Positions 29,404 to 39,610 are shown, numbered from the stretch's first letter. The stretch: 64,000 nucleotides of DNA from Vibrio litoralis DSM 17657 (GCF_000426765.1 NZ_AUFZ01000022.1:91142-155141), one strand, 5' to 3'. Made by a program: numbers and translations. The notes: generated by a model from the sequence alone, not told the origin.

Positions 29404-29444
29404 ATCTACTTATGAAAACAGAGGTTTAACTTACCTCGATTAAC

Positions 29445-29795
29445 TTAACTACGTTTTGGCTGGGTATACGTTTTGCCAGCAGCGGTGTAAGTTTCTTTCG
29501 TTTTCACATCGAACATAATATCGAAGAACCACGCAACGAAACGAATAATGTCATCGCCTTCATTCATGATGTGCTCAACGTATTCTTGCTCAACGCCGTT
29601 GTCATCTTCTTGAGTAGTCACATGGTAAATGCGGTTCTCACCGTCCACTTCTGCTAACGCAAATTGACCAGATAGCGATTTAGCGGCATCGGCCACGTTG
29701 CTGTCGCTGTTCATTTGCAAGAATTTAAGCGCAGTCGGTACTGAATCTAGAGTACATAGGGTTTTTACGAGTGTTTCGAAATCACTTTGTTGCAT
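29445..29795 (-). CDS. Conserved-looking hypothetical protein, acidic, 116 aa
   Basis: Soluble, acidic, no signal peptide. It opens QQSDFETLVKTLCTLDSVPTALKFLQMNSD and ends in a short basic tail (QPKRS). No motif I recognise. The frame is well used, is followed by a clear terminator and has a plausible start at 29795, so it is likely a real gene. It sits between the GNAT gene and the CsrB-type RNA. Confidence 0.65.
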   Translation of the reverse strand: MQQSDFETLVKTLCTLDSVPTALKFLQMNSDSNVADAAKSLSGQFALAEVDGENRIYHVTTQEDDNGVEQEYVEHIMNEGDDIIRFVAWFFDIMFDVKTKETYTAAGKTYTQPKRS

Positions 29796-29960
29796 GTTCT
29801 ATTAGCCTTGTATTTAGGTCTTTCACTCTTAATCGAGCATCTTGAGGCGGATTCTACACTATACCCAAGTGACTTGGATATATTTCTACGTTGATCAGCA
29901 ATACAAAGCACAAAGAAATGAATCCTACTTGGTAGTATTTAGTAGAATGCGTAAATAAAG

Positions 29961-30366
29961 AAAAACCCCGACACTTTCGTATCGGGGTTATAGTCTCACT
30001 CGCAGCATTCCGGCTACTATTAATGCTCCATGCATCGAATCCGTGATAGTGCTTATCCTAAGCTAATCCTGCTTCGCCTTCCTAGCGGTGTCCTTACGTA
30101 AATCCTTGCTGCTAATCGTTCCTAATTAGCGCTCATCACTTGTTCCTTGAGCGGTGTTCCTTCCTCAAACTAGAGGTGTCCATTTATCCGTTTAAGCCGC
30201 ATCCTGCCGCTCAATTTAATCCGTCAAATGTCCTTTGCTTCCTGCTGACCGTTATCCTAACCGTCAAACTTCATCCTGAATAAAACCGTCTTGGTTTTTC
30301 TTAAATCCTATGTCGCTTCCTTCCGACACAAATAAGACTACGCTTCTGCTGAAATTCCTCAAGAGA
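29961..30366 (-). ncRNA. csrB: CsrB/CsrC/CsrD-family regulatory RNA
   Basis: On the minus strand this 400-base stretch has about two dozen GGA triplets (AGGA, AAGGA, CAGGAT, TAGGAT, CGGAA), many in predicted hairpin loops. No frame is open over it, and it ends in a strong terminator (stem CCCCGA/TCGGGG at 29966-29987, then T5). This is the hallmark of CsrB-type RNAs, which soak up CsrA and so relieve translational repression of motility, biofilm, carbon-storage and quorum-sensing genes. The 5' end near 30366 is estimated from the first GGA; a weak TTGCTT/TTGAAT promoter pair lies just upstream. Which of the three Vibrio paralogues it is cannot be told here. Confidence 0.82.
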
Positions 30367-30412
30367 CCTAATTCAAAGTTTTTGCTCTTTCTCTAAGCAA
30401 AGAACACCACAA

Positions 30413-30453
30413 AACAAAAAGACCAGCTATAACAATAAGTTAAAACTGGTCTC
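30413..30453 (-). terminator. Terminator after rhlE
   Basis: GACCAG (30421) pairs with CTGGTC (30446), followed on the minus strand by five T. It separates rhlE from the CsrB-type RNA promoter. Confidence 0.7.
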
Positions 30454-30538
30454 TTCTGATTTTTATATTGAATAACCGTGATCGCTCACATAGCTTGTAA
30501 GCGATCTCGCACACGGCCAATCCTATATTTTACTGGGC

Positions 30539-31966
<1,428 letters not shown>

Positions 31967-32412
31967 ATATATTGATCTCGATAAAATAGAGAAGCCAAAT
32001 GGCTCAGAGGTATGAATATCAATATCTTTGTATACCTTATGTTTACTTGTTGTAGTGACAAGGTATATGAGAATTTACTCTGCTTTCAGGATTGGTGTCG
32101 CTGGAAGTGATATTAATAATCTTGATTGAGCGGCTATTCTGACCGCTTTATCTGAAAGCAGCAACAAATATCGTGACTTTTATCACAGATAGTTAGCAGC
32201 AGTTCTCATTTGCATAGAAATCCACCACTCTCTTACCAATGGCTATACTTGTACTCTTTATGCGTAACTTTTATCCCAAAAAATTGCCGTTTCCCTATTT
32301 CACTTTGATTAGAAAGTCGGTATTCTTGCCGCCATTGAATAAATCATGGATTGATAGTGAATAGTTATGCGATGGATTGCGCAATTTTTAAGCATTGTCA
32401 TTTGAGAGCATA
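31967..32412. promoter_or_regulatory. Divergent promoter region rhlE / yjiH-like
   Basis: 446 bp between divergent starts with no gene I can support. It is AT-rich, and I see no clear operator, riboswitch or strong hairpin. A short TTGAGAGC ribosome site precedes the plus-strand gene. Confidence 0.3.
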
Positions 32413-33801
32413 ATGAAAGATTCTTCAAAACCAACGGGTAACGCCAAGGTAGAAAAAACAAGCTACCCACTAAAAACTTACCTTACCTTTATCATTCCAT
32501 CTTTGATCGGTTTGTTTTTATTCATGGCACCGTTGAGCTACCAAGGCTCATACACGATTCCAGTCGCTATATTAGCCAAATCTTTGCAAGCAGCACTAGC
32601 CAATAGCATCGTTCCTATCATTACGATTGTTATTGCGTTTATGGCTATCGCAACCATTCTATATAAACTGATTCAACCTGCGTTTATTAAAAATAATGCC
32701 TTTTTACACGCGCTAATGACACCATCTTTAATTTGGTTTGTGGTGCGTGTTTTTGGTGGTATTGCGGCGGTTATGGCGTTTTACCAGGCTGGCCCAGAAA
32801 TGGTATGGGAAGAAAATACCGGTGGTATGGTATTAAACGGTCTATTACCAACCTTATTCTGCGTATTCATTTTCGCCGGCATGTTACTGCCTCTTTTACT
32901 TAACTTCGGTCTACTTGAACTATTCGGTACGCTATTAAGTAAAATTATGCGCCCAATCTTCAACCTACCAGGTCGTTCTGCTATCGACTGTATGGCATCT
33001 TGGTTAGGTGACGGATCGGTTGGTATCTTACTAACTAGCAAGCAATATGAAGATAAATTCTATACGCAACGCGAAGCGGCCATTGTTGGTACAACCTTCT
33101 CAGCGGTATCGATCACTTTCAGCCTAGTGGTTATCGCACAGGTGAACCTTGAGCATTTATTCATTCCTTTTTATGGCGCAGTTTGTTTAGCCGGTTTAGT
33201 TGCTGCAATTATTTTGCCGCGCATTCCACCACTACGCTGGAAAAAAGACACTTTCATTGATGGTTCAGTGCCAGATATGAAAGCGGATGATTTACCAGAA
33301 GGTCACACTAACTTCTCTTGGGGCATGCACTTAGCACTGAGCAAAGCAGATAACGTTGGTGACTTGCATAAAGTCTTAGTTGAAGGCGTGAAGAATGCCA
33401 TTGATATGGTGTTTGGTGTTCTACCGGTTGTGATGGCGCTTGGTACTGGTGCTTTAATCATTGCAGAGCACAGTTCACTGTTCGAGATTTTAGGTCAGCC
33501 TTTCATTCCATACTTAAAACTACTCGGGCTACCTGAAGCAGTTGAAGCATCACAAACGATTGTGGTGGGTTTTGCTGACATGTTCATTCCAGCGATTCTT
33601 GCAGCGCCGATCCATAGTGATATGACGCGTTTTGTGATTGCGGCGATGTCGGTTACTCAGCTAATTTACATGTCTGAAGTAGGTGCTCTTCTACTCGGTA
33701 GTAAGATCCCAGTGACGCTATTAGAGCTATTCGTGATCTTTATTTTGCGTACTCTCATTACCCTACCGGTAATTGTTGCCGTTGCACATTTGATTTTTTA
33801 A
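32413..33801 (+). CDS. YjiH family membrane protein (nucleoside-recognition/Gate domain)
   Basis: 462 aa from ATG 32413; the frame opens six codons earlier with TTG. About ten membrane segments. The Gate-like parts are SAIDCMASWLGDGSVGILLTSKQYE and, in the second half, VVGFADMFIPAILAAPIHSDMTRFVIAAMSVTQLIYMSEVGALLLG. YjiH-type proteins are inner-membrane proteins of unknown substrate. Followed by a strong terminator at 33868. Confidence 0.82.
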   Translation: MKDSSKPTGNAKVEKTSYPLKTYLTFIIPSLIGLFLFMAPLSYQGSYTIPVAILAKSLQAALANSIVPIITIVIAFMAIATILYKLIQPAFIKNNAFLHALMTPSLIWFVVRVFGGIAAVMAFYQAGPEMVWEENTGGMVLNGLLPTLFCVFIFAGMLLPLLLNFGLLELFGTLLSKIMRPIFNLPGRSAIDCMASWLGDGSVGILLTSKQYEDKFYTQREAAIVGTTFSAVSITFSLVVIAQVNLEHLFIPFYGAVCLAGLVAAIILPRIPPLRWKKDTFIDGSVPDMKADDLPEGHTNFSWGMHLALSKADNVGDLHKVLVEGVKNAIDMVFGVLPVVMALGTGALIIAEHSSLFEILGQPFIPYLKLLGLPEAVEASQTIVVGFADMFIPAILAAPIHSDMTRFVIAAMSVTQLIYMSEVGALLLGSKIPVTLLELFVIFILRTLITLPVIVAVAHLIF

Positions 33802-33867
33802 TTGTTCGACTAGTCTTACAAGCCAAGTCCACAAGACTAGGCTCACCAAAGAAGCCCCCAAAACAAG

Positions 33868-33905
33868 AAAGCCTGCATAAGTTAATTATGCAGGCTTTCG
33901 TTTTT
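33868..33905 (+). terminator. Terminator after yjiH-like gene
   Basis: A 13-bp stem AAAGCCTGCATAA / TTATGCAGGCTTT with a 5-base loop, then CG and five T. Confidence 0.88.
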
Positions 33906-33926
33906 ATTTAGTTTTACTTATTCGAA

Positions 33927-34053
33927 TATACCCAAAGTAATTGACGTTGCAGTGAGGCGACAAGTGAATGAGACCCCATGAGCATAGCTCGTCTATGTGA
34001 TTGGGGCGAATAAACGCCGGCAACAAAGCTGCAGCTTCAAGTACGACGGGTAT
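33927..34053. repeat. ERIC-like repeat, copy 2
   Basis: 127-bp palindromic element from TATACCC to GGGTAT, closely similar to the copies at 28572 and 41800. It ends four bases before the stop of the YgiW-like gene, so it lies in that gene's 3' untranslated region. Confidence 0.85.
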
Positions 34054-34056
34054 CGA

Positions 34057-34458
34057 TTATTTAACTTCTAAGCTATCCACATCAATAGTTAAGCTGTTCC
34101 AATCTTTATCCACTTCGCCATGCAATATTACGGTATGCTCAGTTGTAACGGTACGCCCATGCCATTTGTCGTTATCAATTTCCACAGTAATTTCACCAGT
34201 TGAATCTGCAAAGATATAGTCTTCACCACCTAGTGAGCTTTTAATCTTACCGGTTAGTACAACCTTAGTATCATCACTGGCATCTTTTGCTTCTTTGATC
34301 GTTTCAATGATTGTTGTGCCATGACGTGGGCCATCAAAACCGCCTTGAGTGGATGTCTGCGCTTTCTCCGCAGGTGCAGGAGAAACCACTTCAGCCATAG
34401 CAATAGAAGGAACTGACATTAATGCTGCAAGCGAAATTGTTAATAGTGTTTTGTTCAT
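34057..34458 (-). CDS. YgiW/YdeI-family periplasmic OB-fold (BOF) protein
   Basis: 133 aa with a signal peptide cleaved near SIAMAEV. The BOF domain phrases are TIIETIKEAKDASDDTKVVLTGKI, GGEDYIFADSTGEITVEID and VILHGEVDKDWNSLTIDVDSLEV, matching YgiW/YdeI stress-tolerance proteins. In E. coli ygiW neighbours the qseBC two-component genes; here too a sensor/regulator pair follows, and an 11-bp direct repeat that could bind that regulator lies 81 bp upstream of the start. Confidence 0.85.
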   Translation of the reverse strand: MNKTLLTISLAALMSVPSIAMAEVVSPAPAEKAQTSTQGGFDGPRHGTTIIETIKEAKDASDDTKVVLTGKIKSSLGGEDYIFADSTGEITVEIDNDKWHGRTVTTEHTVILHGEVDKDWNSLTIDVDSLEVK

Positions 34459-34538
34459 GGCTTTTACCCTTATTATTGTAAATTTGCGCTAGCCTGTTGG
34501 CTGTATATTGCGTCGATGTGAAACAGTATATTTGGGCA

Positions 34539-34560
34539 AGTGTGAAAAAAGCGTGAAAAA
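34539..34560 (-). promoter_or_regulatory. Candidate response-regulator box before the YgiW-like gene
   Basis: On the minus strand the word TTCACG-N5-TTCACA forms two 11-base direct repeats (on the plus strand AGTGTGAAAAA then AGCGTGAAAAA). Eleven-base spacing is typical of OmpR-family dimers. The same arrangement occurs at 36522-36543. Confidence 0.45.
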
Positions 34561-34611
34561 ATCAACATCCCCGAAATGTTCGAAACTAGGTATGTCTCAA
34601 ACATTGTGATT

Positions 34612-35829
34612 TCAGCTCGCAAACACTACCCTCGCCTTAAATAATTTACCGTCATTTTCGGTATTAAACTGCCAGTTCATTCGGTTGCATACTCGTTCGA
34701 TAATGACCAAACCGCAGCCGTAACCAGAATTGTGCATGTCGTTACCATCATGTTGGTTTGTGACAATTAAGCTTTTATCGGTTAATTCCACGACGATATC
34801 GCCGATGCTATAACTAAAGGCATTCTTTAATAAATTCGCCATCACAATATCAATAAAGCTTGATGGCGCATCGACTGTGCCCGGAGCGACCTCTTTTAAC
34901 TGGTAGCTGGCATCTTGTTTTGCGAAGTGTTCAGACATATTTTCTAGCACCGTATGAATATGCTCAGACAGTGGCTCACGACTAATATGGTGCGCTTCAA
35001 TGTCTTCTTTACCTAGTAGCAGAAATGCCTCAGTTAGAATCTGCATTTGGTTACCAGCATATTCAATACGATTGACGGCTTTAGTTGCCACGCGAGGCAT
35101 ATCAGGCACTTTACGCAGCAATTCGGTCGAGCCTTTGATCACCATAATCGGCGTACGCAGTTCATGTGAAGCAAAGCGACTAAACTCTTGTTCGCGTTGA
35201 AAGTAAGAGGCAATTTTGGCTTTATTATCTAATAATGTGTATTCAATACTGCGGGTTTCTCTATATCGCGTATCGACCACAAAATCTGGCTTATCAGGTG
35301 CCATCGAATCAATTTTTTCTTCAATTTGAATCAATGGTCGTGAGAGTAGACGAACGAAATACAAACCATAAGCCATTACTGACAGGAGAAAAACTGCACC
35401 GACTAGAAAGGTAATAAGGTGAAGATTGTCTTCGTATTCATCGAGGTAATCATCGGCATCATCTTGGAAAACCACATATAACCAACCGATGCCTGATGGA
35501 TGTTTGGTGACTAGAAAGTGTTTATCTTCTGGGCCGAGTTGTTCTTCAAAAAAACCGGGGGTTTGATAAGGTTCTAACCACCCTGGAAGTTCTTCTTTTG
35601 ACCAATAGGTATCGAGTTCTTGAGGATCAGGTTTATCCGCTTTAAAGCCATATCGTCGATAATTTTTTAAATATTCTTGCGTTTCAGTGGTTAACCGATG
35701 CTCAAGGCTAATTACTTCGAGTCGATCTTGAGCAAAATAAATAAGCCCCCAAAATAACAAGAACATCACGCTAGTAAGCACGATGAATGTTAAGCGTATT
35801 TTTTTAAAAAAACTTGGCGCGTTAGTCAT
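34612..35829 (-). CDS. Sensor histidine kinase
   Basis: 405 aa. One membrane segment at about 10-30, a periplasmic sensor region of about 110 residues rich in acidic residues (QDDADDYLDEYEDN), a second membrane segment at about 135-155, then HisKA with the phosphoacceptor in FASHELRTPIMV, and a HATPase with the N box NLLKNAFSYS and a G box GYGCGLVIIERVC. The acidic sensor tract might bind cations, as in PhoQ or CarS-type kinases; that is inference. Overlaps the regulator gene by 8 bp. Confidence 0.9.
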   Translation of the reverse strand: MTNAPSFFKKIRLTFIVLTSVMFLLFWGLIYFAQDRLEVISLEHRLTTETQEYLKNYRRYGFKADKPDPQELDTYWSKEELPGWLEPYQTPGFFEEQLGPEDKHFLVTKHPSGIGWLYVVFQDDADDYLDEYEDNLHLITFLVGAVFLLSVMAYGLYFVRLLSRPLIQIEEKIDSMAPDKPDFVVDTRYRETRSIEYTLLDNKAKIASYFQREQEFSRFASHELRTPIMVIKGSTELLRKVPDMPRVATKAVNRIEYAGNQMQILTEAFLLLGKEDIEAHHISREPLSEHIHTVLENMSEHFAKQDASYQLKEVAPGTVDAPSSFIDIVMANLLKNAFSYSIGDIVVELTDKSLIVTNQHDGNDMHNSGYGCGLVIIERVCNRMNWQFNTENDGKLFKARVVFAS

Positions 35830-36493
35830 TTTTTAATCGATACCCTTGACCATGTAAAGTTTCTAATCGAGTTGAATCAAAGCCTTTATCAAGTGCACTT
35901 CTCAAACCATAAATATGACTGCGGAGTGAATCACTTGATGGGCTTTCTTCTCCCCATACTTCAGAAATCACCGCTTCTTTTGAAACTACCGCAGGTGCGT
36001 TTTTAAGTAATAATTTAAAAATAGTGCGCTGGATTTTACTTAATTTAATTGGCTGACCAGAACGGGTAACTTCATTGGTTTGTAAGTTCATTGATAGGTC
36101 AGCAAAACTTAAATTTCCGACATCGAGTCTTGGTCCACGGCGATGTAACGCATGTAAGCGTAAGCATAATTCTTCCATGGCAAAAGGCTTATTTAAGAAG
36201 TCATCACCACCTGAATTAAACGCTTCAATTTTATCGTTCAAAGTATCTTTGGCAGTTAAAAATAAAATCGGCGTATTACAAAATAATTCTTCGCGTAACT
36301 TTTTCACCGCATTAATACCATCCATTTTAGGCATCATAATGTCCATAATGATCACGTCATAATGGTTCTCTTCAATGAGCTTTAACGCACTTTCTCCGTG
36401 ATAGGCACAATCCGCCACGATACCTTCAAGCTCTAAGTAATCCATGATGGTTTCCACCACACTATGAGTATCATCAACAATCAGCACTTTCAT
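35822..36493 (-). CDS. OmpR-family response regulator
   Basis: 223 aa. Receiver domain with acidic pocket VDD, phospho-site IIMDIMMPKMDG (Asp51) and Lys in LNKPFAMEE near 102; C-terminal winged helix with VVSKEAVISEVWGEE and LRSHIYGLRSALDK, ending TLHGQGYRLKN. It pairs with the downstream kinase. QseB, CarR/VprA and PmrA-like regulators have this size; I do not name it. Divergent from the DUF5666 gene. Confidence 0.92.
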   Translation of the reverse strand: MKVLIVDDTHSVVETIMDYLELEGIVADCAYHGESALKLIEENHYDVIIMDIMMPKMDGINAVKKLREELFCNTPILFLTAKDTLNDKIEAFNSGGDDFLNKPFAMEELCLRLHALHRRGPRLDVGNLSFADLSMNLQTNEVTRSGQPIKLSKIQRTIFKLLLKNAPAVVSKEAVISEVWGEESPSSDSLRSHIYGLRSALDKGFDSTRLETLHGQGYRLKND

Positions 36494-36521
36494 AATATTT
36501 CCGCCATTTTTATTTTATTTC

Positions 36522-36543
36522 TTCACGTTTTCTTTACGTTTGG
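36522..36543 (+). promoter_or_regulatory. Candidate response-regulator box before the DUF5666 gene
   Basis: Two 11-base direct repeats, TTCACGTTTTC and TTTACGTTTGG, lie between the divergent regulator and DUF5666 genes. They share the TTCACG word and spacing with the box upstream of the YgiW-like gene (34539-34560), in the same orientation relative to the gene controlled. Confidence 0.5.
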
Positions 36544-36605
36544 CCGATTAAGATACCTGTAAATCAACTACTCCTACAATACAAATATAAAAAATAAGGT
36601 TTATT

Positions 36606-37943
36606 ATGAAAAAGACACTTTTATGCTTATCGGTTGCAGCGCTACTTTCAGCTTGTGGTGGTAGCGGTAGTGATCACAATTCATCAAATAATACTAATTC
36701 TTACTCATCTCCGGAAAAGTTAACCGGAACAGTAACAGAAGTTTCAGATAGTAAAATTACCGTGAATGGATTTGAACTTGATGCTTCTAACGCTGAAGTG
36801 GAATATGACGAAGCACGACTAAACTTAACCGACATTCAGAAAGGCATGCGTGTTGATGTTGAAACTAACCGCAGCGGTGTCGCAACAGAAATCGAACTCG
36901 ACCCTAGCCTAGTAGGTGAAGTAACGGCCGTAAACACTGATTCGATCACGGTAAATGGTACGGATATTCCGACAACACCAAGCACTCGCGCTTACTCATC
37001 TACCGCTCAATACAGCAATAGTGGGTATCAAGTCGGTGACTGGGTTTTAGTAGACGGTTATCTGGATAACAGTGGCCAATGGCAGGTTTTCGGTATTTAT
37101 GACGCTTCTTTCATTCACAATGGTGAAGCCGAAATTGAAGGTCCGATCTCATCGTTAGATACAACAAATCAAACCTTTAACATCGGCCAAACCTTGGTTT
37201 TTTATTCGGGATCTACAGAGATAGATAACGATGCCTCACTAGCAAATGGCTCTTGGGTTGAAGTTGAAGGCAACTTTAATGGTACACAATTTGTTGCGAC
37301 TGAAATTGATATTGAAGATGATAACCAATACAGCGGTGCTGAATTAGAAGGTGTCGTTACTTGGGTAAATAATGAACAGACGTCGATTGAGTTAAATGGC
37401 CGTACTAGCATTGCGATCACCGACAGCACTGTATTTGATGATGGCAAGCAAGCTGACCTTATTGAAGGTGCTCGTATTGAAGTAGAGCTTGTGAATGGTA
37501 CGTCGGGTCTAGAAGCGACCGAAATTGAGTTTGAGGATGGTTCAGGCTCTCAAACTCAATCTAGTGTGAAGTTTGCACTGTCTGGCACTGCAACGTTAAT
37601 TGATGATACTAGTTTCTCAATTAATGGTTATGAATTTATTACTGACAGCCGTACTCAATTTGAAAATAGTTTAACCATGGCAAGCATTGATAATAGAGAC
37701 ATTGAAGTTGAAGGCGTAGAGTCTACAGATGCTAGTGGCAATATTATTTACCTAGTCAAAGAAGTGGAAGCATTAGAAGCCAATGATAACGATATCGACC
37801 TAGAAGGTTCTATTGAGAATGGCACGCTTTGGGGTTATAGCAGCATTGATGGCTCACTTGATAATAACGGCTCTCGCACTGATGTTGAGTGTGTTATAGA
37901 TACGCTAAATCACACGGTTTCTAACTGTCGCGTAGATGACTAA
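36606..37943 (+). CDS. DUF5666 repeat lipoprotein
   Basis: 445 aa. Lipoprotein signal with lipobox LLSACGG near residue 17 and a Ser/Asn linker. The rest is four or five related beta-rich units, each opening GTVTEV / GEVTAV / GPISSL / GVVTWV, then a TVNG strand and a closing VEV/VDG strand, as in DUF5666. Function unknown. Its promoter shares a direct-repeat box with the YgiW-like gene, and both encode small beta-barrel-type exported proteins, so they may belong to one envelope-stress regulon. Confidence 0.75.
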   Translation: MKKTLLCLSVAALLSACGGSGSDHNSSNNTNSYSSPEKLTGTVTEVSDSKITVNGFELDASNAEVEYDEARLNLTDIQKGMRVDVETNRSGVATEIELDPSLVGEVTAVNTDSITVNGTDIPTTPSTRAYSSTAQYSNSGYQVGDWVLVDGYLDNSGQWQVFGIYDASFIHNGEAEIEGPISSLDTTNQTFNIGQTLVFYSGSTEIDNDASLANGSWVEVEGNFNGTQFVATEIDIEDDNQYSGAELEGVVTWVNNEQTSIELNGRTSIAITDSTVFDDGKQADLIEGARIEVELVNGTSGLEATEIEFEDGSGSQTQSSVKFALSGTATLIDDTSFSINGYEFITDSRTQFENSLTMASIDNRDIEVEGVESTDASGNIIYLVKEVEALEANDNDIDLEGSIENGTLWGYSSIDGSLDNNGSRTDVECVIDTLNHTVSNCRVDD

Positions 37944-37971
37944 GATTACTCTTACCAAAGATAGCTAAACT

Positions 37972-38007
37972 AAAATGGCGCTTGGAAATTAATCCAAGCG
38001 CCATTTT
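37972..38007. terminator. Bidirectional terminator
   Basis: A 15-bp stem AAAATGGCGCTTGGA / TCCAAGCGCCATTTT with a 6-base loop between the convergent DUF5666 and DUF1090 genes. Confidence 0.88.
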
Positions 38008-38045
38008 CTATTGGAACTTATTAATATATAACGATCATAAGAGCT

Positions 38046-38441
38046 TTATAGCTTTTGCAATTCAGTCTTTAATTGTTCAAGCTCTTGCTTATCTTCAGCC
38101 ATTTTTTGTTTGTACTTTTCAACTTTATCAAGCTCTTGGTCTTGAATCGCTTCCGCTAAATCATCTTGATGCTCTGCCAAGTCATCCATTACATCATCAA
38201 TATCATCTTGTAGATCGTCTTTCAATCCATCTACCGTACAGTGATCTTTCACTTCCGTTAACGCTTTTTGTAGACCAGCTTCTTTATTCGAATTGTTGTG
38301 CTGCTTAGCGAATTCAATTTGCTTTTCAATCTGGCAAACTTTTGCCTCACAACCAGACAAACCACTACACTCTTGTGCAGCGACTGAACTAAAAGACATT
38401 AACGCAGCAAAAACTGACATTGCGACAGTAATACGTTTCAT
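38046..38441 (-). CDS. DUF1090 (YqjC-like) periplasmic protein
   Basis: 131 aa from ATG 38441 (MKRITVAMS); the frame runs to 38498 without a better start. Signal peptide to SSVAAQ, then ECSGLSGCEAKVCQIEKQIEFAKQHNN and GLQKALTEVKDHC, the Cys pattern of DUF1090, followed by a long charged helix (DDLQDDIDDVMDDLAEHQDDLAEAI) that may form a coiled coil. E. coli YqjC is the named relative; function unknown. Confidence 0.8.
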   Translation of the reverse strand: MKRITVAMSVFAALMSFSSVAAQECSGLSGCEAKVCQIEKQIEFAKQHNNSNKEAGLQKALTEVKDHCTVDGLKDDLQDDIDDVMDDLAEHQDDLAEAIQDQELDKVEKYKQKMAEDKQELEQLKTELQKL

Positions 38442-38623
38442 AATTGCATCCATAAAAAGTATGAAAAGAAGATAATCATACTCTATAGCCCACAGCAATT
38501 AACATCAAAATATCAATTTATTTTATATGGTTATTCATAAAAATGGCCACATAAAAAATGACCATTCATTACATTCCAATATAAGATAAAACTGCGCTAA
38601 TAAGCCTAGTTAATTAACAAGAC

Positions 38624-38890
38624 TCAGCATGCCGTCATCATACTGGCGACCATTTGATGTGCACTTTTCGGCATTGGTTTTATTTCACTTAAGTATTCGT
38701 GAATTTCTTTGGGGGTCAATGTACAACCACGATCAGTAAAGTGCATGATTTGATAAGTGGTGGCGATTTTAGAAATAGTGAACTCATCACGACCGGGTGA
38801 AAACGGAGAGAACATCCAACGTAAGTTCGCAACTTGTTCTTGAGTTGCATATTCTTCTTTTGGTTTGAACTGGTAGACGTTTGTCATCAT
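38624..38890 (-). CDS. Small hypothetical protein behind a LexA box
   Basis: 88 aa from ATG 38890, preceded by AAAGGATC; the frame extends 12 codons upstream to 38926 without a ribosome site. Soluble; contains TNVYQFKPKEEYATQEQVANLRWMFSPFSPGRDE-type text and LTPKEIHEYLSEIKPMPKSAHQMV. Not a family I recognise. The next upstream regulatory element is a near-perfect LexA site at 39021-39040, about 130 bp before the start, so it may be induced by DNA damage. Confidence 0.6.
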   Translation of the reverse strand: MMTNVYQFKPKEEYATQEQVANLRWMFSPFSPGRDEFTISKIATTYQIMHFTDRGCTLTPKEIHEYLSEIKPMPKSAHQMVASMMTAC

Positions 38891-39020
38891 GCTGATCCTT
38901 TTATCTCTTTTTCTCACTGCACACAAACACCGCAGTAATCTTACTGTTTATCACTTGCCTTTCAGCCGAAGCTGTTAGGGTTAAACGTATCCTGAGCAAG
39001 ACTTTTACGCTCGCACAAGA

Positions 39021-39040
39021 TACTGTTTAAATATACAGTG
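39021..39040. promoter_or_regulatory. LexA (SOS) box
   Basis: TACTGTTTAAATATACAGTG keeps both CTGT and ACAG arms with eight A/T bases between, and differs little from the enterobacterial consensus. The only gene it can serve is the minus-strand 88-aa gene; on the other side lie 570 bp with no start. Confidence 0.7.
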
Positions 39041-39139
39041 TAAATTTACTGTTTGTCTAATGTTATTTAGCTAGAAAAAACACGATGAGTGTCAGAGTAA
39101 AATCTGCCGCCATTTTTGCCGCCACTTTCAGTTTTCAGA

Positions 39140-39172
39140 CCTAAAAAAGGCCGCTTAATTAAGCGGCCAATT
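39140..39172 (-). terminator. Perfect palindromic hairpin with T-tract on the minus strand
   Basis: GGCCGCTTAATTAAGCGGCC is a perfect 20-base palindrome followed on the minus strand by six T. No annotated minus-strand gene ends right before it; the nearest is the SDR stop 440 bp away. It may close an untranslated or small RNA transcript from 39173-39600. Confidence 0.55.
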
Positions 39173-39201
39173 TAGAATAACTAATCCAGTTTTTTTGTTG
39201 A

Positions 39202-39300
39202 AACAACCATAAAACGATACTAAATAAACCTTTATAATCAGCATCTTACATAAAAAACAACCATACATTGATATCATCCAAAACAACCATAAGTTGATAT
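39202..39300. repeat. Three short direct repeats, AACAACCATA-type
   Basis: Copies at 39202-39219, 39256-39274 and 39282-39300 share AACAACCATA followed by N2-4 and a TTGATAT-like end. The surrounding 39173-39565 is AT-rich and has no gene. They could be operator copies, iteron remnants or decay of a mobile element; I cannot choose. Confidence 0.5.
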
Positions 39301-39610
39301 TTTTGTCAGTTTACAAATTTAGTTCAGGACTACCTGTAAGAAAGTTACTTTCAGCATTCTAGTATACAATTCTCATCCGAAGATATTCATCCTTTGTCTA
39401 AACGCCACCAACACTAGCAAGATTTTGGACAAAAACCTCTTAGTAAAGTCATGCTAAGAAACTAATATCAGATTAGTAAAAGTATCTTGAAACGTAGACC
39501 TCTATCTATTTAACCGAGGTCATTAACCAAAATGATGTAGTGCCATTAAGATTAATTAACTTAAGAAGCTATTCAAATCCAATTTAAATAGCTTTTTCAA
39601 TAACCGATAA

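Noticed and set aside
29855..29880. A fourth ERIC-like element (TATACCCAAGTGACTTGGATA)
   Set aside because: Only the first few bases resemble the repeat end; the rest is absent.
39202..39300. Possible CRISPR array
   Set aside because: Only three imperfect 18-base repeats with uneven 7-36 base spacing and no cas genes.
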